Below, one piece after another: positions 7,047 to 18,535 of a DNA stretch of 21,958 nucleotides. Both the position numbers and the translations under genes were made by a program. Under the pieces are notes generated by a model that was not told the DNA's origin, did not search any database, and saw only the letters and a list, made by a program, of their open reading frames with translations. Source of the stretch: Gammaproteobacteria bacterium (GTDB taxonomy: Bacteria > Pseudomonadota > Gammaproteobacteria > Xanthomonadales > Rhodanobacteraceae). Location: positions 3,096 through 25,053 of the forward strand of contig VBNZ01000185.1 of NCBI GenBank assembly GCA_005877675.1, given 5' to 3'. Position 1 is the stretch's first letter; the number at the start of each line of letters is the position of its first letter.

Positions 7047-8488
7047 TTAGCGCGCGAAGGCGCGGCGCAGGCGTGCGAGCCCTTGTTCGATTCCTGCAAG
7101 GTCGATCGTGCCGTAACCGAACGCGAGTCCGGAACGCGCGCTGCGTCCGGCATGATAGGCGCGCAGCGGATACACGCCGACCTCGTGCTCACGCGCGCGC
7201 GCGGCGAGCGCTTCGGCATCGAGCGCGCCGCGTGCGATAGCGGTCAGATGCAGGCCAGCGGCGCCAGGCACCGGCGCGAGCCAGCGTGCGAAATCGCGCT
7301 CGAGTATTTGGAGCAGCAGTTCGCGTCGTGCGGCATAGAGCTTGCGCATTTTGCGCACGTGGCGCAGCAGGTGGCCTTCGGCAATGAAGGCGGCGAGTGC
7401 GTCCTGCTCGATGCTGGGGCTATGCCAGTCCGCGCTTTGCCGTGCTGCGATCAGCGCGGCTTGTGCCCAGGGCGGTGCGACGATAAAGCCGAGGCGCAGC
7501 GCCGGGAACAGGCACTTGGAAAACGTGCCGACATAGAACACGCACCCATTGCGATCGAGTGTTTGCAACGCGTCGAGCGGGCGGCCGCCGAAACGAAATT
7601 CGCCGTCGTAATCGTCTTCGATCACGACCGCGCCATGTGCCTGCGCGAAATCGAGCAGCGCCGCACGCCGGCGAGACGAGAGGACCATGCCGAGCGGAAA
7701 CTGATGCGACGGCGTTACGCAGATCGCGCGCGCATCGGGTGGGATGCGCTCGACGACGATGCCTTCGTCGTCGAGCGGCACCGCGGCGACATTTGCGCCT
7801 GCGGCGGTCAGCGCGCGGCGCAATGGCGGGTAGCCCGGGTTCTCCATCGCCACGGTCGGGCGTGCGCGCGTCACTAGCACGCGCGCGAGCAGATCGAAGG
7901 CCTGCTGCGCACCCGCAGTGACAATCACATCCTCTGCGCTGCAAGCAACCGCACGCGTGAACGACACATGCCGTGCGATCGCATCGCGCAGCGCGAACTG
8001 GCCCTGCGCATCGGCATAGCCGATAGGCGCCTTCGCGTATGCGCGCAGCGCACGCGCTGACAGGCGTTGCCACAATGCGAACGGAAACTGCGCCTGCTCG
8101 GGAATGCCGAGGCGAAATCGAAGCGTACGCGCGGCAGCTTTGCTGCTGGCAGGGTTTGATGCCGCCAGAACTCGGGCAGGCGCTGCGCCGCGCGCGCACT
8201 TGCAGCGCGCTCACGCAGCGGCGCTTTCGCCAAGACGTCCGCGACACGCGTGCCGGCCTTGCCGTGCGCGATGAGATAGCCTTCGCTCAGGAGCAGGTCG
8301 TACAACGCGACCGCGGTATTGCGCGAGACACCGTAGTCGGCCGCGAATGCGCGCGTCGCGGGGAGACGGGCGCCGGGCTTGAGTCGCCCGTCGAGTATCG
8401 CCGCGCGCACCTGCTCGTGCAGCGTGCGCAGCAGGAGGCGAGAGCCGCGTTCGGGCAGGCGCAGCGCGAATTCGAATTCTGGTCCCAT
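7047..8488 (-). pseudogene. MocR/GabR-type transcriptional regulator, one-base frameshift
   Basis: Members of this family fuse a GntR-type winged helix to a PLP-binding aminotransferase-like domain. The first frame from ATG 8488 gives the DNA-binding part: LHEQVRAAILDGRLKPGARL, ATRAFAADYGVSRNTAVALY and LLLSEGYLIAHGKAGT. It then reaches LPRVRFDF and goes out of frame. The second frame resumes with LGIPEQAQFPFALWQRL. It continues through VTAGAQQAF, MENPGYPPLRRAL, IEDDYDGEFRFGGRPLDALQ and VGTFSKCLFPALRLGF, which holds the PLP lysine, to the stop at 7047. One base is missing at about 8112-8114; adding it gives 480 residues, normal for the family. The effector and targets are unknown. The divergent glutathione S-transferase gene 78 bp away is the obvious candidate target. 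Confidence 0.88.
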
Positions 8489-8525
8489 AGTTTTAGTAGA
8501 TTATGGCGCTTTGATCATGCCATAG
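8485..8525. promoter_or_regulatory. Candidate operator: CCATAG half-sites in the regulator/GST gap
   Basis: Three related half-sites occupy the divergent gap: CCATAG at 8485-8490, its inverse TATGG at 8502-8506, and CCATAG at 8520-8525. TATGGC (8502-8507) and GCCATA (8519-8524) form a perfect 6-bp inverted repeat with an 11-bp spacer. CATAAT (8500-8505, minus strand) could be the regulator's -10, giving a nearly leaderless message. Repeats of this sort suit a MocR-type regulator, but binding is inference only. Confidence 0.3.
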
Positions 8526-8566
8526 CTTGCCTTACGCTGGCCACATACCAGCCAGCGGACCTAGCT

Positions 8567-9277
8567 ATGATCGATCTGTATTTTTCGCCGACTCCGAACG
8601 GGCTCAAGGCCAGATTGTTTCTCGAAGAAGCGCAACTCGACTACCGCATCGTCCCGGTAAGCCTCTCGCGCGGCGAGCAGTTCCAACCGGAATTTCTGGC
8701 GATTTCGCCGAACAACAAGATTCCTGCGATCGTCGATCACGCGCCCGTCGGCGGCGGCGCGCCGCTCGAGATGTTCGAGTCCGGCGCGATCATGCTGTAT
8801 CTCGCCGAGAAGATCGGGCGCTTCATTCCTGCCGATGCGCGCGCACATGCCGAAGTGCTGCAGTGGCTGTTCTGGCAGATGTCCGGGCTAGGGCCGATGG
8901 CGGGGCAGGCGGGCTATTTCCGCGTGTACGCGCCGCAGCCTGTGGAGCCCGCGATCGAGCGCTACACGCGCGAGTTGCGGCGTTTGTACGGCGTGCTCGA
9001 TCGGCGCCTCGACGGACGCGAATTCGTTGCCGGCGCCGAGTACACGATCGCCGACATGGCCTGCTATCCGTGGATCGTGCCGCATGCACCGCATGGACAG
9101 GATCTCGCGGATTTCCCGCATCTGCGGCGTTGGTTCGAGATGATCGGCCGGCGCTCCGCGGTGCTGCGCACCTACGCCGGTGTCGAGGATGTATATACGC
9201 GCAAACCTTCCTTGACCGATGCGCAGCGGCAGGTGCTGTTCGGACAGACAACGCCAGCAGCAGCGTGCGCGATTTGA
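8567..9277 (+). CDS. Glutathione S-transferase, Nu class (YfcG/YghU-like)
   Basis: This is a 236-aa cytosolic GST. The thioredoxin-fold N-terminal domain starts MIDLYFSPTPNGLKARLFLE. It includes the cis-proline segment ISPNNKIPAIVDH and the glutathione-binding FESGAIMLYLAEK. The helical C-terminal domain begins with LQWLFWQMSGLGPMAGQ and carries FVAGAEYTIADMACYPW. These blocks match E. coli YfcG closely; YfcG acts as a glutathione-dependent disulfide-bond reductase rather than a classic conjugating enzyme. The open frame runs back to 8039 under the regulator gene, but ATG 8567 fits the family N-terminus exactly. The ribosome site is weak. It is divergent from the MocR-type regulator, which may control it. 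Confidence 0.9.
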   Translation: MIDLYFSPTPNGLKARLFLEEAQLDYRIVPVSLSRGEQFQPEFLAISPNNKIPAIVDHAPVGGGAPLEMFESGAIMLYLAEKIGRFIPADARAHAEVLQWLFWQMSGLGPMAGQAGYFRVYAPQPVEPAIERYTRELRRLYGVLDRRLDGREFVAGAEYTIADMACYPWIVPHAPHGQDLADFPHLRRWFEMIGRRSAVLRTYAGVEDVYTRKPSLTDAQRQVLFGQTTPAAACAI

Positions 9278-9343
9278 GCGCGTTCATCGCCGGCCCATGC
9301 GGCTGCGCTATGCTTCGCAGATTCTAAAAATCGGTGTAAAGCG

Positions 9344-9769
9344 ATGCGCGCTAGTTTTCTGATTGGACTACTGCTCGCTGCGTGCGCGAACAATGCGTCT
9401 GCCGCGGGTCACCTGGTGATCGAAGGCGCATGGATTCGCAATGCGCCGCCTGGCGCGATGATGCTCGCGGGCTACGCGAGCGTGCGCAACGATGGCGATG
9501 CGGCGGTCATCGTTACCGCCGCGGACAGCGCGGACTTTGCTTCGGTGTCGTTGCACGAAAGCATCGAGGAAGGCGGTGTCGTGCGTATGCGCGCGCTCGA
9601 TCGCGTCGAAATCAAGCCGGGCGCGAGCGTCGCATTCGCACCGGGCGGCAAGCATCTGATGCTGATGCGGCCGAAGCATGAGCTTAAGCCCGGCGATAGT
9701 GTAAAAATCCATTTGAGTACAAATTCCGGTGGCGCTGCGGCGGAATTTATCGTGCGCGACGCGCCGTAG
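9344..9769 (+). CDS. PCu(A)C copper chaperone
   Basis: This is a 141-aa periplasmic copper-binding protein of the PCu(A)C family, which delivers Cu(I) to the CuA site of cytochrome oxidase, often with Sco. The copper motif H-x10-M-x21-H-x-M is complete: His71, Met82, His104 and Met106. The N-terminus is a signal sequence. It can be read either as a signal peptidase I leader ending near NASA-A or as a lipoprotein signal with LLAAC (Cys14), so membrane anchoring is possible. No Sco or oxidase gene is in the window. It lies 66 bp after the GST gene and may share its transcript. No good ribosome site is seen before ATG 9344. Confidence 0.92.
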   Translation: MRASFLIGLLLAACANNASAAGHLVIEGAWIRNAPPGAMMLAGYASVRNDGDAAVIVTAADSADFASVSLHESIEEGGVVRMRALDRVEIKPGASVAFAPGGKHLMLMRPKHELKPGDSVKIHLSTNSGGAAAEFIVRDAP

Positions 9770-9795
9770 GAAATGCGATGTATCGCGCCCGCAGG

Positions 9796-10200
9796 CTACG
9801 CGCAAGCCTTGCGGATCGCCTCCGGCAACGGCACTGGCCGGCCGCTCGCTGTTTCGATCCACACCAAGACGGCCGTGCCGTCGGCGTACAGAATGTCGCG
9901 ATCGCGCGCGTCGACGATGCGCTGGCCGAAGGTCAGCGAGGTCGTGCCGAGGCGCTCGACGATGAGCTGCACGACGATTTCGCCGGGCCAGCCGAGCTGG
10001 CGCCGGTAATTGATGCTCGTTGCAGCCAGTATGGGCGAGGTCGCTTCGTTACGCCATGCGCCTTCGAGGCCCGTCATCCAGTGAATGCGCGTTTCCTCGA
10101 GGTAGCTTAAAAACGTCGCATTGTTGACGTGATTGAACGCGTCGAGATCGCGCCAGCGCAGCGGCATCGCGAGTTCGAACAGTACGGGTTTGTCGCTCTT
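9796..10200 (-). pseudogene. Acyl-CoA thioesterase (hotdog, 4HBT family) with lost start codon
   Basis: This is a roughly 134-aa hotdog-fold thioesterase that would cleave acyl-CoA thioesters. The 4HBT signature is clear: RWRDLDAFNHVNNATFLSYL followed by EETR, with the catalytic-type Asp in the D-x-D-x3-HVNN region. The sequence SDKPVLFELAMPLRW should follow an initiator Met, but the codon there is AAG (10198-10200). Restoring one base (10199, T to A on the plus strand) gives ATGA, overlapping a restored uvrA TGA. No other start lies close by in frame; the nearest downstream ATG is in FELAMPLRW. The body of the gene is intact and could still be made from that internal ATG. It is convergent with the PCu(A)C gene, 26 bp apart. 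Confidence 0.82.
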
Positions 10201-12933
10201 GCACCGAGTACGCGCGCGAGGAAGCGCCCGGTGTGCGATACAGGATTCTTTGCGATGTCTTCGGGCGTGCCCGTCGCAATGATTTCGCCGCCGCGATGGC
10301 CGCCTTCGGGGCCGAGGTCGATCACCCAATCGGAGGTCTTGATCACGTCGAGATTGTGCTCGATCACCACGACGGTGTTGCCGTCGTCGCGCAGACGATG
10401 CAGCACGCGCAGCAGCTGTTCGATGTCGTGGAAATGCAGGCCCGTAGTCGGCTCGTCGAGAATGTAGAGCGTGCGTCCGGTGTCACGCTTGGACAGCTCG
10501 CGCGAGAGTTTCACGCGCTGCGCCTCGCCGCCCGACAGCGTCGTCGCGCTCTGACCTAGCTTGATATAAGACAGGCCGACATCCATCAGTGTTTCGAGCT
10601 TGCGCGCGAGTGCGGGCACGGGCTCGAACAACTTGAGCGCATCCTCGACGGTCATGTCGAGCACATCGGAAATCGTGTAGCCTTTGTAGTGGATTTCCAG
10701 CGTTTCGCGGTTGTAGCGCTTGCCATGACAGACGTCGCAGGGCACGTACACGTCGGGCAGGAAGTGCATCTCGACCTTGATCATGCCGTCGCCTTCGCAG
10801 GCTTCGCAGCGGCCGCCCTTGACGTTGAACGAGAAGCGCCCCGGCTGATAGCCGCGAGCCCTCGACTCTGGCACCTGCGAATACAGTTCGCGCAACGGCG
10901 TGAACAGACCCGTATAGGTTGCCGGATTGCTGCGCGGCGTGCGGCCGATCGGCGACTGGTCGATATCGACGACCTTGTCGAACAGTTCCAGGCCTTCGAC
11001 TTTGTCGAACGGCGCGGGCTTTTCGTTCGCGCCGTTGAGCTCAGCGGCGGTGTGGCGGTACAACGTATCGTTGATCAGCGTCGATTTGCCCGAGCCCGAC
11101 ACGCCGGTGACGGCGACGAACAAGCCTGCGGGAATTTCCAGATTGACGTTCTTGAGGTTATTGCCCGATGCGCCGTAGATGCGCAGCATCAATTGATCGT
11201 CGGGCGCGCTGCGCTCGCGCGGCACCGCGATACCGCGCTTGCCCGACAGATATTCGCCGGTGAGCGAGCGTTTCGCCGCGAGTACGTCCTTCAATTTTCC
11301 CTGCGCGACGATCTCGCCGCCGTGCACGCCCGCACCGGGCCCGATGTCGACGATGTGATCGGCGATACGAATCGCATCCTCGTCGTGCTCGACTACGATC
11401 ACCGTGTTGCCGAGATCGCGCAGGCGCGTCAGCGTGCCGAGCAGGCGCTCGTTGTCGCGCTGATGCAGGCCGATCGAGGGTTCGTCGAGTACGTACATCA
11501 CGCCGACCAGACCTGCGCCGATCTGCGAGGCGAGGCGGATGCGCTGTGCTTCACCGCCGGAGAGCGAATCGGCCTGGCGGTCGAGCGTCAGGTAGTCGAG
11601 GCCGACATCGACAAGGAAGCGCAAACGCTCGCGGATTTCCTTGACGATCTTCGCCGCGATCTCGCCACGCCAGCCGGCGAGCTTGATCGCGGTGAAAAAT
11701 TCCAGCGACTGATCGATCGGCAGCGCGGTCAACGACGGCAGATTCGAATCCGCGACAAACACATTGCGCGCGCTGCGATTGAGGCGCTGACCGCGGCATT
11801 CCGGGCACGGGCGCTGGCTGATGAATTTCGCCAGCTCCTCACGCACCGCGGGCGATTCGGTTTCCTTGTAGCGTCGTTCGAGGTTCGGCACGATGCCTTC
11901 GAAAATACCGGAATGTGATCTGCTCGTCGCCCGAGCCGAACAGGACGGCTTTGCGGACTTCCTCAGTCAGCGATTCCCACGGCGCATCGATATCGAACTT
12001 ATAGTGCCGCGAGAGCGACATGATCAGCTGGAAGTAATACATGTTGCGCCGATCCCAGCCGCGTACTGCACCCGCTGCGAGAGACAGGTTCGGATGCACG
12101 ACCACGCGCGCGGGATCGAACACCTGCGTGACGCCCAGGCCATCGCAGCCCGGACACGCGCCGACCGGCGAATTGAACGAAAACAGACGCGGTTCGAGTT
12201 CGGGCAGCGAGTAGTCGCACACCGGGCAGGAGAAGCGTGACGAGAACAGGGTCGGCGCCCCGCTCTTATTGGAATCGGCATCATCGAGATCGACCACGAG
12301 CACGATGCCGTCGCCGAGGCGCAGCGCAGTCTCGAACGATTCGGCCAGGCGCTGCTTGATTTCCACATTCGGACGGAAGCGATCGATTACCGCTTCGATC
12401 GTGTGTTTGACGCGCAACGCCAGCGGCGGCACCGCGTCGAGTTCGTGCAGCACGCCGTCGACGCGCGCACGCACAAAGCCCTGCGCGCGCAGTTGCTCGA
12501 ACACCTGCAGATGCTCGCCCTTGCGCTCACGCACGACCGGCGCGAGCAGCATGTAGCGGTGCTCGGCGTTCATCGCCAGCGTCGCATCGACCATCTGGCT
12601 CACGGTCTGTGCTTCTAGCGGAATGCCGTGGTCAGGACAGCGCGGCGTGCCGACGCGCGCAAACAACAGGCGCAGGTCGATGGAGATGGCCGGCGACAGG
12701 CCCTCGATCAGGTCGACGTCCGGCTTGCTCATCAGCTCCAGGAACTGGCGCGCATAGGCCGAGAGGCTCTCGACGTAGCGACGCTGGCCCTCGGCGTAGA
12801 TGGTGTCGAACGCCAGCGAGCTCTTGCCCGAGCCGGAGAGCCCGGTGATGACGATCAGCCGGTGTCGCGGCAGATCGAGGTTGATGTTCTTGAGGTTATG
12901 CGTGCGTGCGCCGCGGATGCGGATGGTGTCCAT
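10197..12933 (-). pseudogene. uvrA: Excinuclease ABC subunit UvrA, two deletions and lost stop codon
   Basis: UvrA is the ATPase dimer that finds bulky DNA lesions and loads UvrB in nucleotide excision repair. The start is ATG 12933 (MDTIRIRGARTHNLKNINLD); a longer frame to 13008 lacks family support. Recognisable parts in order are Walker A GLSGSGKSSLAF, the first zinc finger (CPVCDYS to CPGCDGLG), LSGGEAQRIRLASQIG, VLDEPSIGLHQRD, the second Walker A GVSGSGKSTLIND, GGRCEACEGDG to CDVCHGKRY, and LSGGEAQRVKLSREL. There are three defects. First, AISI joins LRLLFARVG at 12676-12678, omitting the conserved EQKxTSHNPRSTVGT block (about 63 nt, in frame). Second, at 11904-11905 about 38 nt are missing between ITFRY and FEGIVPNLERRY, breaking the frame (first part stops at 11839). 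Third, the expected TGA at 10197-10199 is AGA. Adding 101 nt restores 945 residues; E. coli UvrA has 940. Confidence 0.93.
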
Positions 12934-13242
12934 GACTGATGAGTGCTGAAGCCGACCGGATACTATAGCGCGCCGGTCAAGTCCGTGCGCTTGCGAGGAT
13001 TCCACCAAAGCCCATCCCGCGGACCGGGACGCACCAGGCGCCAGGGCTTAGATGGTGCCAGTCGCAGCCGATTTCGAGTGCGCGTGCGCACGACAGACTG
13101 CTGACCCCATGCTGGCAGCAGTGTTGCTCGGCGCTAAAGGCACCGGCGTAGTGTAATCCGCTCAAATTGCAGGCTGCGGGTGTTCGCGCTACTGTCCGCG
13201 GGCCGCAAACGCGGCGCACTTTCAACCAACGGGGAAGACGCT
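12934..13242. other. Divergent intergenic region, uvrA / small membrane protein
   Basis: This 309-bp stretch holds no convincing gene. On the minus strand TATAGT (12962-12967) is a plausible uvrA -10, but no matching -35 is seen and there is no recognisable LexA/SOS box. Short inverted repeats occur: GCACCA (13031-13036) with TGGTGC, and CTGCTG with CAGCAG around 13099-13121. GGGGAAG at 13231-13237 is the ribosome site of the next gene. Confidence 0.3.
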
Positions 13243-13521
13243 ATGGTGATCAAGAGTGTCAACGTGTTGAAGCTCGGGATTTTTCAGGGTGCGATGATGG
13301 CTGCATTCGGGCTGATTGCCGGCCTGTTCTTTTTGTTTTTCGGCTCGATGCTGGGAAGCATGAGCAACCATGGTGGATTGGGTTTCATCGGCGGCATCGG
13401 CGCGCTGATCTTTCTGCCGATCATGTACGGCATCTTTGGGTTCATAGCGGGCGTCATCAGTGCATTTCTCTACAATCTCATCGCCGGGGTCGTTGGCGGC
13501 ATCGAGATAGAAACCGAGTAG
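13243..13521 (+). CDS. Small membrane protein, DUF3566-like
   Basis: This is a 92-aa integral membrane protein of unknown function. ATG 13243 is preceded by GGGGAAG at 5-nt spacing; the upstream in-frame extension from 13180 has no ribosome site. A short N-terminal segment (MVIKSVNVLKLGIFQG) leads to a hydrophobic helix at about 17-38. A Gly/Ser/Asn-rich loop follows, then a second hydrophobic stretch (about 48-80, IGALIFLPIMYGIFGFIAG), and an acidic tail ending VGGIEIETE. The layout, with an IKSV start, LPIMYG-GF-AG and VGGIE ending, resembles a widespread family of small two- to three-helix proteins related to DUF3566. That identification is from pattern memory and is moderate. The neighbour downstream is the glycine riboswitch, with no clear functional link. 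Confidence 0.8.
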   Translation: MVIKSVNVLKLGIFQGAMMAAFGLIAGLFFLFFGSMLGSMSNHGGLGFIGGIGALIFLPIMYGIFGFIAGVISAFLYNLIAGVVGGIEIETE

Positions 13522-13533
13522 TTTTAGGTCTGC

Positions 13534-13607
13534 GAAGCCGCCGATGAGGCTGCTGCTTGCGCCGCCGCGCCGCCGGCGTTTGCTCGCTGCGCTTATTCGG
13601 CGGCTTC
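13534..13607. repeat. Spaced inverted repeat between membrane protein gene and riboswitch
   Basis: GAAGCCGCCGA (13534-13544) is exactly inverted as TCGGCGGCTTC (13597-13607), with a 52-nt GC-rich spacer between. It begins 12 bases after the membrane-protein stop. It could form a large stem acting as a terminator, but no U-tract follows. The gcvP leader promoter's probable -10 lies just past its right arm. Confidence 0.5.
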
Positions 13608-13612
13608 TGTAG

Positions 13613-13618
13613 TAAAAT
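13613..13618 (+). promoter_or_regulatory. Possible -10 of the gcvP riboswitch transcript
   Basis: TAAAAT at 13613-13618 is the only good -10-like hexamer upstream of the glycine aptamers and would start RNA about 50 bases before aptamer 1. The -35 region (near 13590) is poor. The call rests on position and base composition only. Confidence 0.35.
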
Positions 13619-13675
13619 TCAAAGGGCCGGCCAGAACCGGCATCGCCTGCAACGTGGGCGACAAGTACTACAAGT

Positions 13676-13856
13676 GCAGCGGGAGAGACCGGCTGTGGCG
13701 CGCAACCGCCACGCGGCCGGCGCCGAAGGAGCAACCGCCCCGGAAACTCTCAGGCGAAAGGACCGCTGCACCATCACAATCTGGAAAGCGTCTGCCGCTG
13801 CATTTCGCATCGCGCAGGCCGCCGACGGGACAACGCTCTCAGGCAAACCTACAGAT
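13676..13856 (+). ncRNA. Tandem glycine riboswitch upstream of gcvP
   Basis: Two glycine aptamers lie in tandem. Aptamer 1 (13676-13769) is closed by GCAGCGG (13676-13682) pairing with CCGCTGC (13763-13769). It contains the hallmark strings GGGAGAGACC, GCCGAAGGAGCAACC and CTCTCAGGCGAAAGGAC. Aptamer 2 (13779-13856) is closed by ATCTG with CAGAT. It has GCCGACGGGACAACG and CTCTCAGGCAAACCTACAG. The linker between them is short, as usual for the cooperative tandem form. In known cases glycine binding turns on glycine-cleavage genes, which fits gcvP as the next gene. A T5 run (13868-13872) follows without an obvious stem. The space up to the gcvP start is filled by a dispersed palindrome, so the expression platform is unclear. 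Confidence 0.95.
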
Positions 13857-13874
13857 GGGGCTTGGACTTTTTGC

Positions 13875-13963
13875 TCGTCATTCCGGCGAACGCCGGAATC
13901 CAGTGTCTTTTCTGGTGGCATCGAGCCGCCTGGATTCCGGCCAATCCATGGCCGCAATGACGA
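13875..13963. repeat. Dispersed palindromic element, copy 2, in the gcvP leader
   Basis: An 89-bp imperfect palindrome begins TCGTCATTCCGGCG and ends GCAATGACGA. Its left arm has ATTCCGGCGAACGCCGGAAT (pattern ATTCCG-N8-CGGAAT); the right arm is eroded. The inner sequence starts CCAGTGTCTTT, as in copy 4. It sits 19 bases after the riboswitch and 48 bases before the gcvP ATG, inside the transcribed leader. Confidence 0.8.
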
Positions 13964-14011
13964 AGGAGTGGTTCAGGCAATTCAACTTCCCTCTGTACTT
14001 AAGGCTTGCTC

Positions 14012-16885
<2,874 letters not shown>

Positions 16886-16940
16886 GCTGGAAGCAGTTGT
16901 CGCGATTTGAACCGTAGTTGCAACAGCCACCGAGCACATC

Positions 16941-18323
<1,383 letters not shown>

Positions 18324-18329
18324 AGCGAA

Positions 18330-18358
18330 GGAAACTCTGCACAACGTGCGGAGTTTCC
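18330..18358 (+). terminator. Hairpin after sdaA, terminator-like without U-tract
   Basis: GGAAACTC (18330-18337) pairs with GAGTTTCC (18351-18358), and inside it GCAC pairs with GTGC around an AAC loop. The whole is a 12-bp stem with one mismatch, beginning 6 bases after the sdaA stop. GCGGAC follows instead of a T-run, so it may act in 3'-end stabilisation or with Rho. A second small AT-rich palindrome, TTTTAG (18400-18405) with CTAAAA (18412-18417), lies downstream. Confidence 0.55.
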
Positions 18359-18423
18359 GCGGACTATGGATGGACGCTGGCTGCCAACTTCAGGATATCT
18401 TTTAGCGACCACTAAAATAAGCC

Positions 18424-18525
18424 GTCATTCCCGCGAAGGCGGGAATCCAGCGCCTTTCTGTTCGATCGACCAGAAGTATCGAAAGTAAAGACACTGGATT
18501 CCCGCCAGAAGCGCGCGGGAATGAC
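18424..18525. repeat. Dispersed palindromic element, copy 3
   Basis: A 102-bp palindrome begins GTCATTCCCGCGAAGG and ends GCGCGGGAATGAC. Its left arm is a perfect ATTCCCGCGAAGGCGGGAAT. CCAGCGCCTTT on the left mirrors AAAGACACTGG on the right, so the inverted ends extend to about 35 bp. It fills the gap between the convergent sdaA and alcohol dehydrogenase genes, ending 10 bases from the latter's stop. Confidence 0.85.
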
Positions 18526-18535
18526 GAGCAAATCC

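Noticed and set aside
8039..8566. N-terminal extension of the glutathione S-transferase to 412 residues
   Set aside because: The extension is antisense to the MocR regulator; family alignment places the start at 8567.
10689..11918. Long plus-strand frame (409 codons) opposite uvrA
   Set aside because: It is the antisense shadow of a conserved uvrA in high-GC DNA; the product is Arg/Asp/Val-rich with no domain, and it has no ribosome site.
12934..13242. LexA/SOS box upstream of uvrA
   Set aside because: I looked for paired CTG-N10-CAG or TTAGTA-type sites near the uvrA start and found no convincing match.
13534..13607. Spaced inverted repeat as a standard terminator of the small membrane protein gene
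   Set aside because: The arms match perfectly, but the loop is 52 nt and no T-run follows, so it is listed only as an inverted repeat.
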